The notes beneath the pieces were generated by a model. The model did no database searches. It was given only the letters and a program-made list of their open reading frames with translations, and was not told where the DNA came from. A stretch of DNA of 64,000 bases from Cloeon dipterum (Eukaryota; Arthropoda; Insecta; Ephemeroptera; Baetidae): the NCBI RefSeq assembly GCF_949628265.1, contig NC_088786.1, positions 6,510,001 to 6,574,000 of the forward strand. The letters are read 5' to 3'. This document shows positions 60,382 to 64,000 of the stretch, in pieces. Position 1 is the stretch's first letter; each line of letters opens with the position of its first letter. Position numbers and translations under genes: made by a program.

Positions 60382-63300
60382 GATTTAAAGTTGCATATAT
60401 AAAATATTCTTGTAAAGTAATTTTAGCATTTCGATTTGTAAAATTTACATTCAATAATTTGAACGTCAAACGCTTTTCTTCGAAAAATGTGCATGATTTT
60501 CCAAATAAATAAATTAGGTACGATTTACTTTCAAGAAAGAACATGAAAGAAATTTGAAAAGACGGAATACAAAATATTCCTAAAAGCATTGATTGATAAA
60601 TTGTCCTCTACGCGCAGAAAAAATATAAAGAAGAACGGAATGATGCGTTTATGAAATCCAGATTGTCGCAAGGTTATCGAATTTTTAAGGTCCCGATCGC
60701 ATATTTTTTTAAAAAAGTAAATTAACGTCCACAAAAGAAAAAACGACGGTATATATTCCTTTTCTTCTTCCTTCACACTGATTTCTTAAGGTCAGGTCTC
60801 TAGATCTCTCTACATGAATGTGTATTATATTAATCCAGGTCAATGAACCAAGTCAATGCCAAGTAACCCCCCGTCCCTTAACTTTTCACTCGCCAGCACA
60901 AAGAGTAATATAAAGCTTCAAACGTTAGCAAACAATAGCACACAGCATGAAAACCTTTACTTCACAAATTCTCATTACAGGCGGCGCAATTTTTATTCAA
61001 AAAATATTACAATAAAATCCTATTCCCCTAAAGGTCACCAAAAACCACCAATGTCAATCAATTTTCCTTAAATTCATTTCCCATGAATTACAAAAATAAC
61101 ATTTCCTTAAAAAATACCCTCACATCTAAATAGTTCTCACGAAGCAGCAAGACATTAAAGCTTTAAGTTCATACAGGTCAAAGAACCCTATTTTAAGAGG
61201 ATCAAAGCAGCACAAGAGACATTGTATCGCAGTAATCTTTTGTCGTAAAAAAAGGACAAATTTCCCCCCCCCCCCCCTTTAAAGAATTAGACCGACCGCC
61301 CACTAAAGAAAATCTCACGCTCGCCCTCTGACAAACGAAACACATCTGTTTTAGAAGGTCAAGCGAACAATTAACCATGAGATACCTTTGTGCTTGGTTC
61401 TATACAAAAAATGTTATTGTCAAGTTCTTACAAAGCTAAAAAATTCCTATCTTTTTATGAAGCATTGATACATTCTGCTCTTTCATCTATTATTACGATT
61501 TCTTAATGTATTTAATTTATGTCACATTCTTATTTCTCTGTTTTAATATGAACACAATACTCAATACCCATACATTAAGTTTTAAGTAATGAATTAATAT
61601 GGCAGGAACACGCAATTAGGTTTAATAATAATAAAGTGCAGAAAGCTTTCCCGTGATTCAGAACCAAGAAGGAGATAAATCCAATTGTTAGTTTTTACTC
61701 CTATTAGTGCAACACAAATATTAGTCGCGGTTTTATTTAATTTTTCATTACGCGACACACACTTGGTCAAGATTTGAGGCTAACAATACCTCAATCTTCC
61801 AACGTGGGCAGAAAATTCCGGCCAATCGGGCAGTTGACTCAAATTCGATTTTTTTATCTTAATTTTAAGAGCGCGCAAATTTTTTTATATTAGTTTTAAA
61901 GAGGTCAACTGTTTCATTTCTTTAATAATTAGTGGTTGCAATTGACGGTTACAGGACAGAAGCGAGATAGTATGTCACAAAATTGAATTTTTTTATATCT
62001 TGGTTACATTTCGGAAACACACGGTTTTTGGATAATGATTGAAGAGAAATGACAAGTAAAGAATGAGTTATCACTGCGTTAAACCCTGCATAGGAAATTA
62101 AGAGTTATGGAAATTTCACAGAATTTCGTGAAAATAAAAAGAAAATAATGAGTATGTATGTTGCGATAAAAGCAGCGGCTTATTTGCACCATCAAGGTGA
62201 ACATAATATGTGTTTCGAAACTCTAATTTTTTGGTATACTTTTCCAATATACCTCAACGGTACGTGTGAGCATGGTAGACACAAAACGAGACGAACTTCT
62301 AGATATTCACGATATTAAAGGAAAAAAGGTTCAAAACAAAGTGGCGATAATTTATAAAAGTTATGCATATGATACTCAACGAGTAAAGATATTTCTCGAG
62401 TCTAGTTTTCTCAAAGCGATCAAAGGGACACTTTTGTAGAATGTAAAGTCAAAGCATTAAGCGCGACAAGGAGGAAAAAGAGAAATTGAGCGTAAAATAT
62501 CCACCTCGAACCACCAGGAAACTCACCAATATAACAAGGCGTATACATACGTGACTAAACCTTAAGGTCTGAAGCAAAGAACTGTTTATTTTGTTGGAAT
62601 AGAAAGAATACATGAAGCCAAAAAAAAAAAGAAGGCAATTCTAAAAGTATTTATCCCTCTGATAAATGGCGAATCCCATTAAATCGCTTCTCTGATGAGT
62701 TCTATTGATTTAGCATTAAAGACAAGGTACTTCAATTAAACATGGAATGTGTATATATATTTTAGTTATTAATAGAGTATTGACATGACACCCTTCTCAC
62801 TGCTCAAATCAAGAAATTATAATGAATATGCAATCAGATATTCATTTAATAGCAAAAAGAGAGTTAAACAAAAAGCGCCTAACCCCCCCCCCATTCCCGC
62901 GCGCCAGCCAGCCATAAGAAAATTTAATTTATTTTATTAAAATTCTCAACGAAACCCCAATGCTAACGTAACTTTTAATTCAAATCAATTCCGGGATTGG
63001 AAGCCTTTTAGCATAATTTAATAGAATCACTTCGATATTTCAATAAACCATATCACTCAAATCAATTTTAAAATTCGAACAACTCACGATCCTTTATCTT
63101 TTTTTTTCATTTAATAAATTAAAAGATATTAAATTTTCAAAAAAAAAAAAATATTAATTATTCAATCATTTTGCAATTTTCATAGTTTGATAAATTTTGG
63201 GAGACTGGACTTTATTAACGTTTGGAAGTCACTTGGCAAATCTAGTCCTGTGTTTTTGCATGGCCAGCAAAACACAGATCTTAGCCTGAGGATTTCTGAC

Positions 63301-64000
63301 TGCTAATATAGGCAGAAGGCAAATAAATATTACTAACATCTCATAAGTATTTCAACTTACTGCAACGCGTGAGCAGCCAAGTTAGTAATAATTATGACTG
63401 ATTGTTGGTCTTATTCTTTAGCCGAGTTGAATAATAGTCCAGTGAACCGCAGTTAAAGAAAAATTAATTTCATTGGAAACATAATTAGAGAAAAAGATAG
63501 TTATTAGCAAAGCAGATTTTGTAATCTTGAGAGATTTTTGAGCATAGCATGACATAAGTGACAGAGACATAGAAATAGAAACAGACACGCGGCGGCGGCG
63601 GCGGTAGCGTTGGTTTAACATAATAGAAAATTACTCCCGGTTAGGCATGCAACAGCAATAATGTACGCAGAGGCAGAGTGTAGCAAACATAAAACATTTT
63701 GTGACATTATACAAAAAATTCACCACACATTTCTAATACAATTTACGGTTACAATTTTTTTTCAAAAAAATAAAGGGTATCAACATTGTCAATGTCAATA
63801 CTTGTAAATATAAACAATTAGTCTCGACGATTACTACAAGAAAAGTCGTGCATCTCCCCTAACTCCCTGTTCTGTTCTAATTAAATTTTATTTTCAGTTT
63901 AATTTCGTATTCTTTTCAGATTCTTTGAAATGCTCATGTTAAAGCAATAATCAGGTAGAGAATTAATTTTGAGTAGCCTTGAGTTTAAAGAGTTTTGAGA
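60382..64000. other. Long region after gag without long ORFs
   Basis: I see no reading frame longer than about 85 codons and no pol-like motif. Features are a 14-base poly-C run at 61264-61277, a second near 62884, a (CGG)n run at 63589-63604 and polypyrimidine-AG sites near 63896 and 63920. No second LTR (TGTCAGGG...GCTGACA) is found, so the element either runs past the window end or has lost its 3' part. Internal sequence of a non-autonomous, gag-only element is one possibility. Confidence 0.45.

Noticed and set aside
1-64000. tRNA, rRNA or CRISPR arrays
   Set aside because: I found no cloverleaf-like gene, no rRNA sequence, and no regularly spaced short direct repeats; the repeats present are transposon, segmental or codon repeats of a eukaryotic genome.

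Overview
The window looks like arthropod, most likely insect, nuclear DNA. It is AT-rich, with short spliceosomal introns (mostly 50-130 nt), TATA-box core promoters followed by TCAGT/TCATT-like initiators, microsatellites, a MITE-like element and an LTR retrotransposon. I cannot name the species.

Layout: (1) 1-9150 has no recognisable gene. It alternates AT-rich sequence with GC-richer islands and holds a long (GA)n tract. (2) 10.5-57 kb is a family of secreted serine-protease homologues (SPHs). Each has a signal peptide, a short pro-region, a chymotrypsin-fold domain with a destroyed catalytic triad, and a Thr/Lys-rich mucin-like C-terminal tail. All share one 8-exon structure with intron phases 0-1-2-1-1-0-1. 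I find seven A-type genes that read through from start to stop: A2, A3, A4, A6 on the minus strand, A7, A8 and A9. There is one degraded A gene (A1), two exon fragments (A0, A5), one full B-type gene, and B-type relics behind A3, A7, A8 and A9. A full outlying C-type gene lies at 55-57 kb. (3) A BTB/BACK gene (49.7-52.5 kb) sits between A9 and C. A fragment of its first exon also lies after A8, so the last duplication reached into the BTB gene. (4) 57.7 kb to the window end holds the 5' LTR and gag of an LTR retrotransposon, then 3.6 kb with no long ORF.

Interpretation: the array seems to have grown by duplication of a two-gene unit (A followed by B), after which most B genes decayed. The triad is lost in a mosaic way: B keeps His57, C and A8 keep Asp102, and none keeps Ser195. 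Variation between A copies concentrates in the loop that forms the S1 pocket in active proteases and in one surface loop of exon 4, while the framework is constant. This fits a repertoire of non-catalytic secreted binding or decoy proteins presented on a mucin stalk, but that role is inference. A promoters share a TATA region and, in three copies, a perfect three-unit heat-shock-type element.
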